The notes under the pieces are model-generated. The model did no database searches and had not been told where the DNA came from. It saw only the letters and a list, made by a program, of their open reading frames with translations. From Streptomyces sp. NBC_01276 (GTDB lineage: Bacteria; Actinomycetota; Actinomycetes; Streptomycetales; Streptomycetaceae), in contig NZ_CP108443.1 of NCBI RefSeq assembly GCF_041435355.1, positions 434,001 through 498,000 on the forward strand: a stretch of 64,000 bases of DNA, given 5' to 3'. Below are positions 44,766 to 52,715 of this stretch, piece by piece. Made by a program: the position numbers and the translations under genes. Positions within the stretch are counted from its first letter, which is position 1. The number at the start of each line of letters is the position of its first letter.

Positions 44766-45166
44766 GGTGTGCTCCTCGAGGAAACTCGTCATCCGTATGG
44801 TCAGCACGTCGCGGTGTTTCCCCACCAGCCAACACCATCGAGTCGACTCGAAGGCAACTCCGGCACCGGGGCGAGCCCGTCGTACGGGGCCCGGCCCCGT
44901 CGGCGCAACCCCCCGGCGGCGCCTGCTCGGTGGCGGCTCGGCCGGCACGCGGATCCGGTGGGCGCGTACGGGATCCGCGCGGGGCGGGGGTTCAGCGGCG
45001 CAGGACCGGCGGGGCTTCTCGGCGACCGCACGGGTACCGGAGGCCGGTGCCGTTCGGCCTTCCGGCGCAATCCTGGGCGCTCCCCCCGCCCCCTCCCGGG
45101 AGGCGGGCGTTGCGGCGCCTAGGTTGGTCGGCCGAAGCAGCGTTCGTCGACCATCGGAGTCCTTGC
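44766..45166. other. Divergent promoter region; no gene
   Basis: Separates the SDR gene (minus) and the CDP-diacylglycerol diphosphatase gene (plus). GGAG at 45156 serves the latter. ACACCATCGAGTCGACTCGA near 44830 contains the palindrome TCGAGTCGACTCGA (44837-44850). Confidence 0.45.
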
Positions 45167-46081
45167 ATGAATGCGACCGGCACGCCGAACGGCATGCCCC
45201 GGCGTCAGTTCGTGGCGCTTTCCGGTGCCCTGGGTGCGGGCGCCCTGCTGGCCGGGGCGGCCGGCAGCGCGTCCGCTGCGGCGTGTCCGCCGCCCGGCTC
45301 CGGCGGTACACCGGGCTGTCCCTGCCCGACGGAACCGCCCCCTCCCGGCGGCCCGAGCCCGTGCCCGCCGGCCCAGATGCAGCCCCTCTGCGGCAGTCCC
45401 GCGGACACCGACCCGCTGTGGCAGGACGTGCAGTACTGCACGCAGGGGATCGTCCCGCCCAGCGGGCACAAGGCGGACTGCCTCAAGACCGCCCCCAATT
45501 ACGTGGTACTGCACGGCCGGCCCGCGTCGACGCACAACTACCTGACCGTGCCGGCCTGCCGGATCACGGGCATCGAGTGCCCGTTCCTGCTGAACCCCAA
45601 CGTCGCGAACTACTGGCACGAGGCCTGGGAGAACGCCCGCGGGGGCGGTGACGTTCCCGTGCAGTACCGCTACATCGGGCTGGGGATCAACTCGCAGTCC
45701 GCCCGGCAGCTCAACCAGCTGCACATCCACATGGCCGGGGTCCGGGACAGCACGCAGCTGCGGCTGCAGGCCCTGGACGCTGCGGGACGGGTCGCGACGC
45801 ACCCGTCGCAATGGGGGGACACCCAGTACCAGGCGCCGGTGACGGGAACGGGAGGGGACCGCACCTACCGGATCCTGCGGCTCCCCGCGTTGACGCCGAA
45901 CCTGTTCGCCCTGCTGAACACGAACGTGGTGCGACCGTTCGGACTCCAGATGGCGGGCCAGACGCTGATCGTCGTGCCGAGGATGACCCCGACCGCCTTC
46001 GACGGCGCCTTCTACGTCCTCAACAGCGACGCCTCGCTCCCCAGCGGCACCATCACCTGCGACCGCCTCCTCGTGTACTGA
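45167..46081 (+). CDS. CDP-diacylglycerol diphosphatase-like protein, Tat-exported
   Basis: A 304-residue protein starts with ATG after GGAG. PRRQFVALSGALGAGALLAG (residues 11-30) is a twin-arginine signal followed by an Ala-rich cleavage region. A Cys/Pro/Gly-rich linker (~38-75) precedes the CDP-diacylglycerol pyrophosphatase domain: NYVVLHGRPASTHNYLTVPA, NVANYWHEAWENARG, SQSARQLNQLHIHMAGVRDS (HIH, HIT-like active site) and DRTYRILRLPALTPNLFALL. The family hydrolyses CDP-diacylglycerol to phosphatidate and CMP. An extracellular enzyme with a HIT-type motif could act on other nucleoside diphosphate esters. It is a single gene. Confidence 0.85.
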   Translation: MNATGTPNGMPRRQFVALSGALGAGALLAGAAGSASAAACPPPGSGGTPGCPCPTEPPPPGGPSPCPPAQMQPLCGSPADTDPLWQDVQYCTQGIVPPSGHKADCLKTAPNYVVLHGRPASTHNYLTVPACRITGIECPFLLNPNVANYWHEAWENARGGGDVPVQYRYIGLGINSQSARQLNQLHIHMAGVRDSTQLRLQALDAAGRVATHPSQWGDTQYQAPVTGTGGDRTYRILRLPALTPNLFALLNTNVVRPFGLQMAGQTLIVVPRMTPTAFDGAFYVLNSDASLPSGTITCDRLLVY

Positions 46082-46106
46082 CGCCGGTCCGCGGGCGCCC
46101 GGCGGC

Positions 46107-46134
46107 CGGGCCGTCGCCTGCCTACGACGGCCCG
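46107..46134. terminator. Bidirectional hairpin between convergent genes
   Basis: CGGGCCGTCG (46107-46116) and CGACGGCCCG (46125-46134), ten perfect pairs with an 8-base loop, midway between the stops at 46081 and 46161. Confidence 0.75.
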
Positions 46135-46160
46135 CACCTCGTCCGCCGCCCCGAGGCCCC

Positions 46161-46823
46161 TCAGGGGCGGCGTCCGGCCCAGGCCACCAGCCGGTCGATG
46201 GCCGGGGCCCCGGCGTCCACGGCGACCACCTCGGCGAAGGGGATCCGCCCGCCACGGGTCTCGGCCGGCAGTGCGCGACGTACGACGTCGATCACCCGCT
46301 CGATCAGGCCCTGGTCCCACTCCGGGTCCTGTCCGGTCGCCCTGGCCAGGTCCCAGGTGTGCACCGTGAGCTCGTGGGTGTAGACGGCCGCGGCGGCCGC
46401 ACCCGGCAGGACGCCCATCGGCAGGCGCAGCTGCCGCCCCAGGACGCCCGGATCCGCCCACACCTCCGCGACCTCGCGGGCACCCGGCTCCCAGGCCGCC
46501 GCCCATCCGCCGTCGGGGATCTCGTCGGCGAAGGACGGCACGCCGAACGGGTCCTCGCCGCGCCCGATCACCGAGATCCGGCGGACGACGGCGACGAGGT
46601 GGCTGGACAGCCGCCGCACGTCGAACTCCTCGCAAGGGGTCGGGTCGTCGTACTGCTCGGGCCGGACGGCGGCCAGCGTACGGCCCGCCAGCTCGACGGC
46701 CGCGGCGAGGTCGGCCCGCGGATCGAAGGAAGAAGGGGAGGCGGCGGAAGCGGGGTCGGAGGGGGCTGCGGCGGTACCGGTGGAGCCGGACGGGGTCTCG
46801 ATGAGCTGCTCGGTGTTGTTCAT
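46161..46823 (-). CDS. TIGR03086-family metal-binding (DinB/MDMPI-like) protein
   Basis: A 220-residue protein starts MNNTEQLIETPSGSTGTAAA with AGGATGG ahead of the ATG. After a 35-residue flexible leader it has the mycothiol-dependent-maleylpyruvate-isomerase-like four-helix bundle: DLAAAVELAGRTLAAVRPEQ, PTPCEEFDVRRLSSHLVAVV (first His) and YTHELTVHTWDLARATG (HxxxH), which together bind a divalent metal. Such proteins are thought to be thiol-dependent transferases in actinobacteria. It is divergent from the WYL regulator at 46923, with a 27-bp dyad between them, so the regulator probably controls it. Confidence 0.85.
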   Translation of the reverse strand: MNNTEQLIETPSGSTGTAAAPSDPASAASPSSFDPRADLAAAVELAGRTLAAVRPEQYDDPTPCEEFDVRRLSSHLVAVVRRISVIGRGEDPFGVPSFADEIPDGGWAAAWEPGAREVAEVWADPGVLGRQLRLPMGVLPGAAAAAVYTHELTVHTWDLARATGQDPEWDQGLIERVIDVVRRALPAETRGGRIPFAEVVAVDAGAPAIDRLVAWAGRRP

Positions 46824-46840
46824 ACGTCCATCCTGGAAGC

Positions 46841-46867
46841 AAAAGTGGCCATCCTCCGGCCACTTTT
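46841..46867. promoter_or_regulatory. 27-bp operator dyad between TIGR03086 and WYL genes
   Basis: AAAAGTGGCC (46841-46850) and GGCCACTTTT (46858-46867) are exact inverted repeats around ATCCTCC. It lies 18 bases from the minus-strand start and 56 bases from the plus-strand start. Confidence 0.8.
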
Positions 46868-46922
46868 CCGTGGAAAAATGCGAAGGCGACGACGAGCCCG
46901 CCCACGCAGGAGGAAAGAACGC

Positions 46923-47894
46923 ATGAGAGCCGACCGGCTGGTGGCGACCCTGCTCTTCCTCCAGGAGCGCGGCCGCGTCACCGTCCCCGAAGTGGCCGCC
47001 GAACTGGAGGTGTCCCAGCGCACCGCGCGCCGCGACCTGGAGGCCCTGGCCACGTCCGGCATCCCCGTCTACTCGCAACGCGGCCGCGGCGGCGGCTGGT
47101 CCCTCGTCGGCGGCGCCCGTACCGACCTCACCGGGCTGACGGCCGAGGAGATCCGGGCGCTCTTCCTGATCACCGGCCCCCTGTCGGCCACCCCCGAACT
47201 GCGCACCGCCCTGCGCAAGCTGGTCCGGGCCCTGCCGCCGACCCTGAGGCCGCAGGCCGAGGCCGCGACCCGCGCGGGGGTCGTCGACGCCACGGACTGG
47301 TCCCGCAACGCCGTCACCGCCGATGCCGTCCACCGTTCCGCGCTCCAGGCCGCCGTCGTGGACGGGATCCGAGTCCGCCTCGGGTACGCGGGCCTCGGCA
47401 AACCCGCCGGCGAGCGTACCGTCGACCCGCTCGGGCTCGTGGCCAAGGCGGGGGTGGACTACCTGGTCGCCGGTACGGAGAGCGGCCTGCGCACCTTTCG
47501 GCTCAGCCGGGTCACCTCCGTCGAGCCGACCGGTGAACCGGTGGTCCGGCCGCCCGACTTCGACCTCGGCACGGCGTGGCGGGCGTTGTCCGGGGCCTTC
47601 CAGGACGGCATGTACGCGGTGACCGCCCGGGCCCGCGTCCGCCCCGACACGCTGCCCCTGCTGCAACGGTTCCTCGGCGGCCGTGTGCGCGTCGGTGGTC
47701 CGCTGCCCGACGGCTGGACCGAGGTCTGGGTGTCCGGCCCGGCCGCCAAGGCCCTGGCGGGCCACCTGGCCGGACTGGGGGCGGGGGTCGAGGTGCTGGA
47801 GCCGCCCGAGGTACGGCAGTGGCTGGCCCGGATCGGCGCCGAACTCACGGACACGTACCCGGGGGAGGAACCGCCCGCTCCACCCGGCCCGTAG
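46923..47894 (+). CDS. WYL-domain transcriptional regulator (YafY type)
   Basis: A 323-residue protein starts with ATG, with AGGAGG upstream. An HTH_11 domain spans ~3-60: ADRLVATLLFLQERGRVTVP, EVAAELEVSQRTARRDLEAL and GIPVYSQRGRGGGWSLVGGA (wing). The WYL domain (~140-215) contains ALQAAVVDGIRVRLGYAGLG, TVDPLGLVAKAGVDYLVAGT and GLRTFRLSRVTSVEPTGEPV. A WCX-like C-terminal domain follows (VTARARVRPDTLPLLQRFLG). WYL regulators sense small ligands or nucleic acids. It probably binds the AAAAGTGGCC dyad and regulates the divergent gene and itself. Confidence 0.9.
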   Translation: MRADRLVATLLFLQERGRVTVPEVAAELEVSQRTARRDLEALATSGIPVYSQRGRGGGWSLVGGARTDLTGLTAEEIRALFLITGPLSATPELRTALRKLVRALPPTLRPQAEAATRAGVVDATDWSRNAVTADAVHRSALQAAVVDGIRVRLGYAGLGKPAGERTVDPLGLVAKAGVDYLVAGTESGLRTFRLSRVTSVEPTGEPVVRPPDFDLGTAWRALSGAFQDGMYAVTARARVRPDTLPLLQRFLGGRVRVGGPLPDGWTEVWVSGPAAKALAGHLAGLGAGVEVLEPPEVRQWLARIGAELTDTYPGEEPPAPPGP

Positions 47895-47896
47895 GG

Positions 47897-47902
47897 TATA
47901 TT
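47897..47902 (+). promoter_or_regulatory. Putative -10 element of the tRNA-like gene
   Basis: TATATT stands out from the GC-rich surroundings seven bases after... the preceding gene's stop region, about 42 bases before the RNA fold. A 5-bp hairpin CCGGG-ACT-CCCGG lies in the leader (about 47920-47932). No convincing -35 was found. Confidence 0.4.
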
Positions 47903-47943
47903 CGATCTTGTGCTCGCAGCCGGGACTCCCGGTCGCGGGGCTC

Positions 47944-48012
47944 GCGTTGGTGGTCCAAGGAAAGACACCCCACTTCCCGTGGGGGAATGCAGGTGCAAGG
48001 CCTGCCCAGCGC
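47944..48012 (+). ncRNA. Non-canonical tRNA-Gly(UCC)-like RNA
   Basis: The sequence folds as a cloverleaf. The acceptor is GCGTTGG (47944-47950) with CCAGCGC (48006-48012), seven pairs with one G-T. The D arm is GTC (47953-47955)/GAC (47964-47966) with loop CAAGGAAA. The anticodon stem is CCCCA (47968-47972)/TGGGG (47980-47984) with loop CTTCCCG, giving T33 and anticodon TCC. The variable loop is GAAT. The T arm is GCAGG (47989-47993)/CCTGC (48001-48005) with loop TGCAAGG. G1-C72, C2-G71, G3-C70 and T73 are bacterial tRNA-Gly identity elements. The T loop lacks T55 (G instead) and the D stem has only three pairs. CCA is not encoded. It could be a specialised tRNA, a tRNA-like regulatory RNA or a degenerating tRNA. 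Confidence 0.65.
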
Positions 48013-48018
48013 TCGATC

Positions 48019-48052
48019 AGGGCCCCGGCCTCCTCACGGAGGCCGGGGCCCT
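48019..48052 (+). terminator. Strong terminator of the tRNA-like gene
   Basis: Perfect 15-bp arms AGGGCCCCGGCCTCC (48019-48033) and GGAGGCCGGGGCCCT (48038-48052), loop TCAC, followed by TTT; it begins six bases after the RNA fold. Confidence 0.9.
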
Positions 48053-48069
48053 TTGACGTTTCACCGCCT

Positions 48070-48290
48070 CACAGGACGGTGACCACGCCGCTCGCCGGGT
48101 CGTGGCAGCAGCCGTGGACAGGCAGGCGGTCATGTCCGAGGGGTCCCTCCCGTCGGGGACGAAACCACCCGGGATGCGGAGTTCGAAGACCTCGCCGGGG
48201 AGGGAGCCCACGATGGACGCCGCGTGCAGACGCGGGTCCGTGCAGGCGATGAGCAGCACGTCGGGGCGGAGGGCGCCGGCCACACCGGCT
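48070..48290 (-). pseudogene. Beta-carbonic-anhydrase-like fragment
   Basis: The minus strand reads AGALRPDVLLIACTDPRLHA then ASIVGSLPGEVFELRIPGGF, matching the LFIACSDSR zinc-ligand motif of beta-carbonic anhydrases with Thr replacing Ser. After a frameshift near 48130 it ends CCHDPASGVVTVL stop. The first ~90 and most C-terminal residues are missing. Confidence 0.6.
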
Positions 48291-49071
48291 GCGCGACCTG
48301 GGCGTCCACCGGAGCGCCCCGCGCCCGCCCTTCGTCGATCGGCCCTTGCACCAGGGACCGCCGCCGCGGCGGCGGTACGGGCGGACCCGTACCGGGACGC
48401 CTGCTGCGGACGTCCACGGGCACGCACGTCCCGACCACCGTAGGAGGCCCGGACACCCCGGCTCCTCTGATCGGCTGATGCCCGGGGTGAGCGCTGCGCG
48501 TGAGCGCGTGTCCGAGGTCCGTGGGCGTAGGGGTCCGTGGGCCGGGACGCACGCCTGCCCACGCACAGCGGTCACACGGCGCGGCGAGGAAGAGCTGTGT
48601 CCGCCGGTCTGCCGGGCGTACGCGCGGGCCCCTCGTCGGAGGTGACCGCCGCGCCCGTGCGTACCTCGCCGTTCAGCGCACCCCGCGTTCCAGCCGCGCT
48701 GCCGGCCGGCGGTTCGGCCGCGGAGATGCGCCGGGCGATCCTGAGGCCGTCCACCACGGGCCGGCTGTCGTCCTCGTCCTCGTCCTCGTCCTCGTCGGCG
48801 GAGTGCCGGAGGCCCAGCACGTGGCTCGACCTCCGGGCCGGCGCTCGTCAGGTCGACGCGGCCGCCCCCCCCTCACCGGCGGTCCACACCGCGCCGGTCA
48901 GGCCCCGGACGGCGCCGCCGCGAGGGCGTACGCACAACGCGGCAGGACCGCGAGACGGCCGCACGGGGAACACCGGCACGATCGCTGACGGTGCCCCACC
49001 CGGCCCGGGGCGCTGCTCCGCTCGGCCCATGCCGGGCTGCGAACCCCCTTGAGCCTCCCTACCGTGGCCGG
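48291..49071. other. Intergenic region with a TCCTCG tandem repeat
   Basis: No supported gene. At 48768-48797 TCCTCG is repeated four times between two TCG units; on the minus strand this would encode an Asp/Glu run (ADEDEDEDEDD) in an unassigned 82-codon frame. The plus-strand frame would be poly-Ser. Just before 49072 TACCGT may be the -10 of the carboxypeptidase gene. Confidence 0.45.
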
Positions 49072-50298
49072 ATGGCCCTCAGTCCGTCAGCACGCAGGCT
49101 CCTCGCCCGGGCGACCGCCCTGGCAGCCGGCGCGAGCGTCGTCCTCATGCCCCCGCTCACCGGCGCCGCGGCGCGGGCCGAGCCCGCTCCGCCGCGCGCC
49201 GAGGCCCCGCCGGACCCCGCCCTGCTACACCGCCCCGGGGTCCAGGTCCGGCCCCACCCGGGCGCCCCTGCCCTGCCCGACGACCTGTCCGCACTGTCCT
49301 GGCTGGTGGCCGACTCCGGAAGCGGGGAGGTGCTCGCCGCCCACGACGCCCACCTGGGACTGCCGCCCGCCAGCACCATGAAGACCCTCTTCGCGCTCAC
49401 GGCCCTGCCCCACCTGCCGCGCGGCGGCACCCACACCGTCACCGACGCCGAACTCGCCGACGTGGGCGAGGGCAGCAGCCTCGTCGGGCTCGACGCCGGC
49501 CTGACGTACCGGATCCCCGACCTGTGGCGGGGCGTCTTCCTCAGCTCCGGCAACGACGCCGTCCACGTCCTGGCCTCCATGAACGGCGGCTGGACGCAGA
49601 CGGCCGCCCAGATGCAAGCCCGAGCCCGCGCCTTGGGCGCGACCGACACCCACGTCGTCTCCCCGGACGGCTACGACGCCGAAGGCCAGGTGTCCTCCGC
49701 CTACGACCTCGCCGTCTTCGGCCGGGCCGGGCTCGCCGACCCAGACTTCGCCCGCTACGCGGCCCTCACCGACGCGCAGTTCCCCGGGGATACGGACGCC
49801 GAGGGGCGGCCGGCCTGGACGTACGGCATCGAGAACACCAACCGGCTGCTGACCGGCGAGGACGGCGTCGGCGTCTACCCGGGCATCGTCGGCGTCAAGA
49901 ACGGCTACACCTCCGAAGCCGGATACACCCTGGTCACGGCCGCACGACGGGACGGCCGCACCCTCCTCGTCACCGTCATGAACCCCCAGCGGGGCGGCGC
50001 CTTCGCGGTGTACGAGGAGACGCGGGCCCTGCTGGACTGGGGCTTCGCCGCCGCCGGCCGGGTGGAGCCGGTCGGCTCGCTCCTACCGCCGCCCCGGCCC
50101 CAACGAGCCGGAACGGCCGCCCCGCCCGCCGCCCCGCCGCCCCCGGCGTCCGCCGCCGGCACCGGGACCGCCTACGCCTGGCCGGCCGGCCTCCTCGCCG
50201 GCACCGGCGCAGCCGCGGCGGCCTGGTACCACCTCCGGCGCCGACGGCCGCGCCCCGCTCCGCCGTCGCAGACCGCCGGCCCCGGGCCGACGCCCTGA
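49072..50298 (+). CDS. D-alanyl-D-alanine carboxypeptidase (S11 family)
   Basis: A 408-residue penicillin-binding protein. It starts MALSPSARRLLARATALAAG; no ribosome binding site precedes the ATG, so a leaderless mRNA is possible. A signal segment (~8-37) is followed by the catalytic domain: STMK (101-104, nucleophile Ser101), SGN (159-161) and KNG in VGVKNGYTS (276-278), the position of KTG. A Pro/Ala-rich linker and a C-terminal membrane helix (TAYAWPAGLLAGTGAAAAAW) with an Arg-rich cytoplasmic tail follow. It trims the terminal D-Ala of peptidoglycan stem peptides outside the cell. KNG is seen in several actinobacterial relatives, so activity is expected. Confidence 0.9.
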   Translation: MALSPSARRLLARATALAAGASVVLMPPLTGAAARAEPAPPRAEAPPDPALLHRPGVQVRPHPGAPALPDDLSALSWLVADSGSGEVLAAHDAHLGLPPASTMKTLFALTALPHLPRGGTHTVTDAELADVGEGSSLVGLDAGLTYRIPDLWRGVFLSSGNDAVHVLASMNGGWTQTAAQMQARARALGATDTHVVSPDGYDAEGQVSSAYDLAVFGRAGLADPDFARYAALTDAQFPGDTDAEGRPAWTYGIENTNRLLTGEDGVGVYPGIVGVKNGYTSEAGYTLVTAARRDGRTLLVTVMNPQRGGAFAVYEETRALLDWGFAAAGRVEPVGSLLPPPRPQRAGTAAPPAAPPPPASAAGTGTAYAWPAGLLAGTGAAAAAWYHLRRRRPRPAPPSQTAGPGPTP

Positions 50299-50340
50299 AG
50301 CTCCCGGGCAGACGCCCCACCCGGCCCGCCTGAGGCGGGG

Positions 50341-50445
50341 ATGCTGCTCTTCACCCACGAGCTCCAGAGACGGCTGACGCAGGCCGGATCCCGCCTGCCG
50401 GCGCACGCGGTCCACCCCGGTTACGCCGCCACCAGCCTGCGCGGC
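50341..50445 (+). pseudogene. SDR oxidoreductase fragment
   Basis: Reads MLLFTHELQRRLTQAGSRLP then AHAVHPGYAATSLRGPT, the segment after the catalytic YxxxK in protochlorophyllide-reductase-like SDRs (SKxANxLFTxELxRRL, HPGYAxTxL). Only 35 codons remain. A small hairpin CCCGCC-TGA-GGCGGG (50325-50339) precedes it and may terminate the carboxypeptidase transcript. Confidence 0.6.
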
Positions 50446-50573
50446 CCGACGCTGCCGCCACCTCGACCGCTTGACAAGAACGATTGGGAACCAGTCACAG
50501 GTACGCCGCTGATGCGTGGCGGGAGTGTCGGCCGATCCGTGGTTCCCACGTCGGGCCTGGTGATGCTGCCGCC

Positions 50574-51197
50574 ATGGGTTTGGATCTCATGCTGTTCATG
50601 GCGGACTGGAAGTGTTTGAGCGCGATACCCGTCGAGAAGCGGATTGAGGCACTGGCGGATGCCGCCCTCTGGCCGCCGGAGCTTGACAGCGCGAACGACG
50701 CCGGCGGGCGGAGCGGCGGCTGGGTGTGGCTACCGGACCGGGAGTCCGCATGGTGCGCCGAGTACGACTTCTTCACCACCACTGGTGCCTTCCGCCCGCA
50801 TGCCCGCGCGGGGGATGCGTGGGCTGACATGCGGCCTCTCGTCGACGTGTGCGTGCGCGATGCGATGGACACCTTTCTCATCGATCTGATCTGGGATGCG
50901 AACCCGGAAGACGATCCTGCGCTGACCGGCGGCGGAGAGTTCTTCCCGGCGCCCACCGACCGCTGGCACCCGCGTGTCCTTCTGGTGTGCCCGCCTGAGG
51001 CCCTGCCGGGCAAGGCCCGCGCCTGGACGCAGGTGGCGTCCCGCCTCGAGGAGCTACGCGACCCGTTCGCCGCCGAGTGCGAGGGCTGGGCAGGCCGCCC
51101 GGACACCTTCGAGGACTTCACCGCGCTTCTGCGTGAATGGGGCGACGTGACCACCGAGGCTGCGCGCCGCGGTTGGGGACTGGTGGGTCTGCCCTAG
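50574..51197 (+). CDS. Hypothetical protein of accessory type
   Basis: A 207-residue soluble protein starts MGLDLMLFMADWKCLSAIPV. It is rich in Trp, Asp and Arg with good coding bias throughout: EKRIEALADAALWPPELDSA, GGWVWLPDRESAWCAEYDFF, MRPLVDVCVRDAMDTFLIDL, RVLLVCPPEALPGKARAWTQ and GRPDTFEDFTALLREWGDVT. The start MGLDLMLF resembles Streptomyces proteins encoded near immunity or toxin loci, but no named domain is recognised. No clear ribosome binding site was found. Confidence 0.65.
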   Translation: MGLDLMLFMADWKCLSAIPVEKRIEALADAALWPPELDSANDAGGRSGGWVWLPDRESAWCAEYDFFTTTGAFRPHARAGDAWADMRPLVDVCVRDAMDTFLIDLIWDANPEDDPALTGGGEFFPAPTDRWHPRVLLVCPPEALPGKARAWTQVASRLEELRDPFAAECEGWAGRPDTFEDFTALLREWGDVTTEAARRGWGLVGLP

Positions 51198-51477
51198 CGG
51201 TCACCCGCGAGAGGCGCCTGGCCCGCATGCGTCGCGCACCCCGAACTGAGCGGCACAACTGGCGAACTGCGCCCAGCGAAGTTTCGCGGTGGCGGATGCC
51301 GCCGAGCTAACGGTTCTTCCCGGGGGCGGGCCGCTCGCGCGGGCGGAGCTCCACGCCGCGGCCGTCAGGGCGTTGGCGGCCGCCGGGGACCGGCCGGGGG
51401 TGGGGGTACGGGCGGAGCTTGTCGCCGCGCGCGCCGGGTGCGCCGTGCGGCCGTCGCGCTCGGCGTGGCGGTCCCCG
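51198..51477. other. Intergenic; possible short coding remnant
   Basis: A plus-strand run AELTVLPGGGPLARAELHAA then AVRALAAAGDRPGVGVRAEL (51298-51430) has coding character but no start signal or continuation. Confidence 0.3.
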
Positions 51478-51715
51478 TCATGCCCTGACCTGGGCTAGTT
51501 CCTCCACAGCGAGGGCGGCCGGTCGTTCCAGCACCCCCATGGCGGTGTCGGGACGGCAGGCCGGGCAGGCTTCCACGCCCTCGGAAAGGGCGCACCGGGC
51601 AAGATCGGCGGTGGCGGCCTTGCAGCGGGTTCGGGTATCCCGGCAGCTGCCGACGTGCACCCGCGCAGCCGGCCGTCTGGCACCGATCTTGTACTCGGTC
51701 AGCCAAGGTCCAACA
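51478..51715 (-). pseudogene. DUF6233-like protein, C-terminal fragment
   Basis: The minus strand reads WLTEYKIGARRPAARVHVGS, CRDTRTRCKAATADLARCAL and EGVEACPACRPDTAMGVLE, the conserved VHxGxC...CPxCRPDTxLG end of DUF6233-type Streptomyces proteins. The N-terminal half is missing; opposite-strand coding begins at the junction near 51715. Confidence 0.6.
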
Positions 51716-52013
51716 TCGCGGAGCGCAACGCCGTCGCCCCGGTCGGTACCCGCATCATCACCGAAGCGACCATGGCAACTCTGGGCCAGGCCGTCCGCAA
51801 GGCGATGATCGCTCTGGCAGACGCCGACGCATGGCGCGCGCCGGGCGCCATCGAAACGCAGTTCCAAGCACACCGCCTCCTGGCCGCAGGGAACGCGTCC
51901 AGACCACCATCTCCGAGGCCGAGCTGATCCGCCGCAACAACGAGACCCTCGCCGCCCAGCGCGCAACCGAGCAGGCCCCACAGAACCCGCCGCAGCCCGC
52001 GCCGACCAAGTGA
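51715..52013 (+). pseudogene. Frameshifted accessory gene remnant
   Basis: Reads TRIITEATMATLGQAVRKAM, IALADADAWRAPGAIETQFQ and AHRLLAAG, then after a shift near 51890 VQTTISEAELIRRNNETLAA and QRATEQAPQNPPQPAPTK stop. It looks like one helical protein of about 95 residues of the kind carried by actinomycete integrative elements. Not identified. Confidence 0.4.
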
Positions 52014-52114
52014 AATCCAGCCACCCAGACGGGGTGTCGTATCAGCCATCCCAGGCGTAACGTAAGCCGTCCTGGAGGGGTACCAGCGCCTCCCCGCTAC
52101 TGCGCTGGCCGCCC

Positions 52115-52150
52115 GAGCCCTGCCGTCGCCCCCCCCGTGCGGCAGGGCTC
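52115..52150 (+). terminator. Hairpin terminator with T-rich tail
   Basis: GAGCCCTGCCG (52115-52125) and CGGCAGGGCTC (52140-52150), 11 perfect pairs, followed by TTCTCC. Confidence 0.7.
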
Positions 52151-52185
52151 TTCTCCTGCACGGCCGCACCACAGACGAGGAGCGT

Positions 52186-52541
52186 ATGAACGACGACGCC
52201 CCCACCGTCGGAGAGACCATCACCGAGATCGCCGCCCGTTCCGGGCGCGCCAGATCCACCGTCAGGAGCCTGACTGGCCCGCCGCCATCGGGCGGCGCGG
52301 CCAGGCTTGGCTGTACGACCCGACTGCCGTCGATGCCTGGCTCACACGCCGTGTGCATCGGGGAATCGCCGTCGACTGGATGCCTGAGGGCCTCTACTCG
52401 CTGCGGGACATCGTGGCCGCAACGGGCCTACCTCTCAGCACCCTTCGGTCTCGGGTACAGGTCGGCCTGCTGCCGCGCCGGCGGACGACACATCCGGGCA
52501 GTCACACCTGTGGTTCGGGGCGACCAGCGCCGCGGCCATGA
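52186..52541 (+). pseudogene. Excisionase/HTH_17-type DNA-binding protein, frameshifted
   Basis: ATG 52186 with GAGGAG upstream reads VGETITEIAARSGRARSTVR; near 52260 the frame shifts to EPDWPAAIGRRGQAWLYDPT, AVDAWLTRRVHRG and then GLYSLRDIVAATGLPLSTLR with RVQVGLLP, a second helix-turn-helix of the same MerR/AlpA kind. Two tandem wHTH units suit a replication-initiator accessory or excisionase of an integrative element. One frameshift makes it inactive as read. Confidence 0.55.
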
Positions 52542-52715
52542 AGCGCAGCCCCTACCCCCGCAAGTGCATCTCGTCGCAAAACCGGTCGGCGTGCCCCGTC
52601 CTGGGGGCATGTCCGGCGTGCACGGACACAAGCCCCGCCCACCCGCCGGGCTTTCGCGCGTCACAGGACGGTCACACAGCAGACGTGGACGGCGACCGCT
52701 GGCCACCATGGCGCT

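Noticed and set aside
43941..45311. An N-terminal extension of the SDR up to 45311
   Set aside because: The extension overlaps the divergent CDP-diacylglycerol diphosphatase gene and has no motif; ATG 44765 has GAGGAG and begins directly with the Rossmann motif.
48768..48797. Acidic repeat protein encoded by the TCCTCG tract
   Set aside because: The surrounding 82-codon frame lacks a ribosome binding site and recognisable sequence; treated as a simple repeat.
49072..50298. Loss of the KTG motif in the D-Ala-D-Ala carboxypeptidase as a sign of inactivity
   Set aside because: KNG occurs at this position in other actinobacterial S11 enzymes, and SxxK and SxN are intact.
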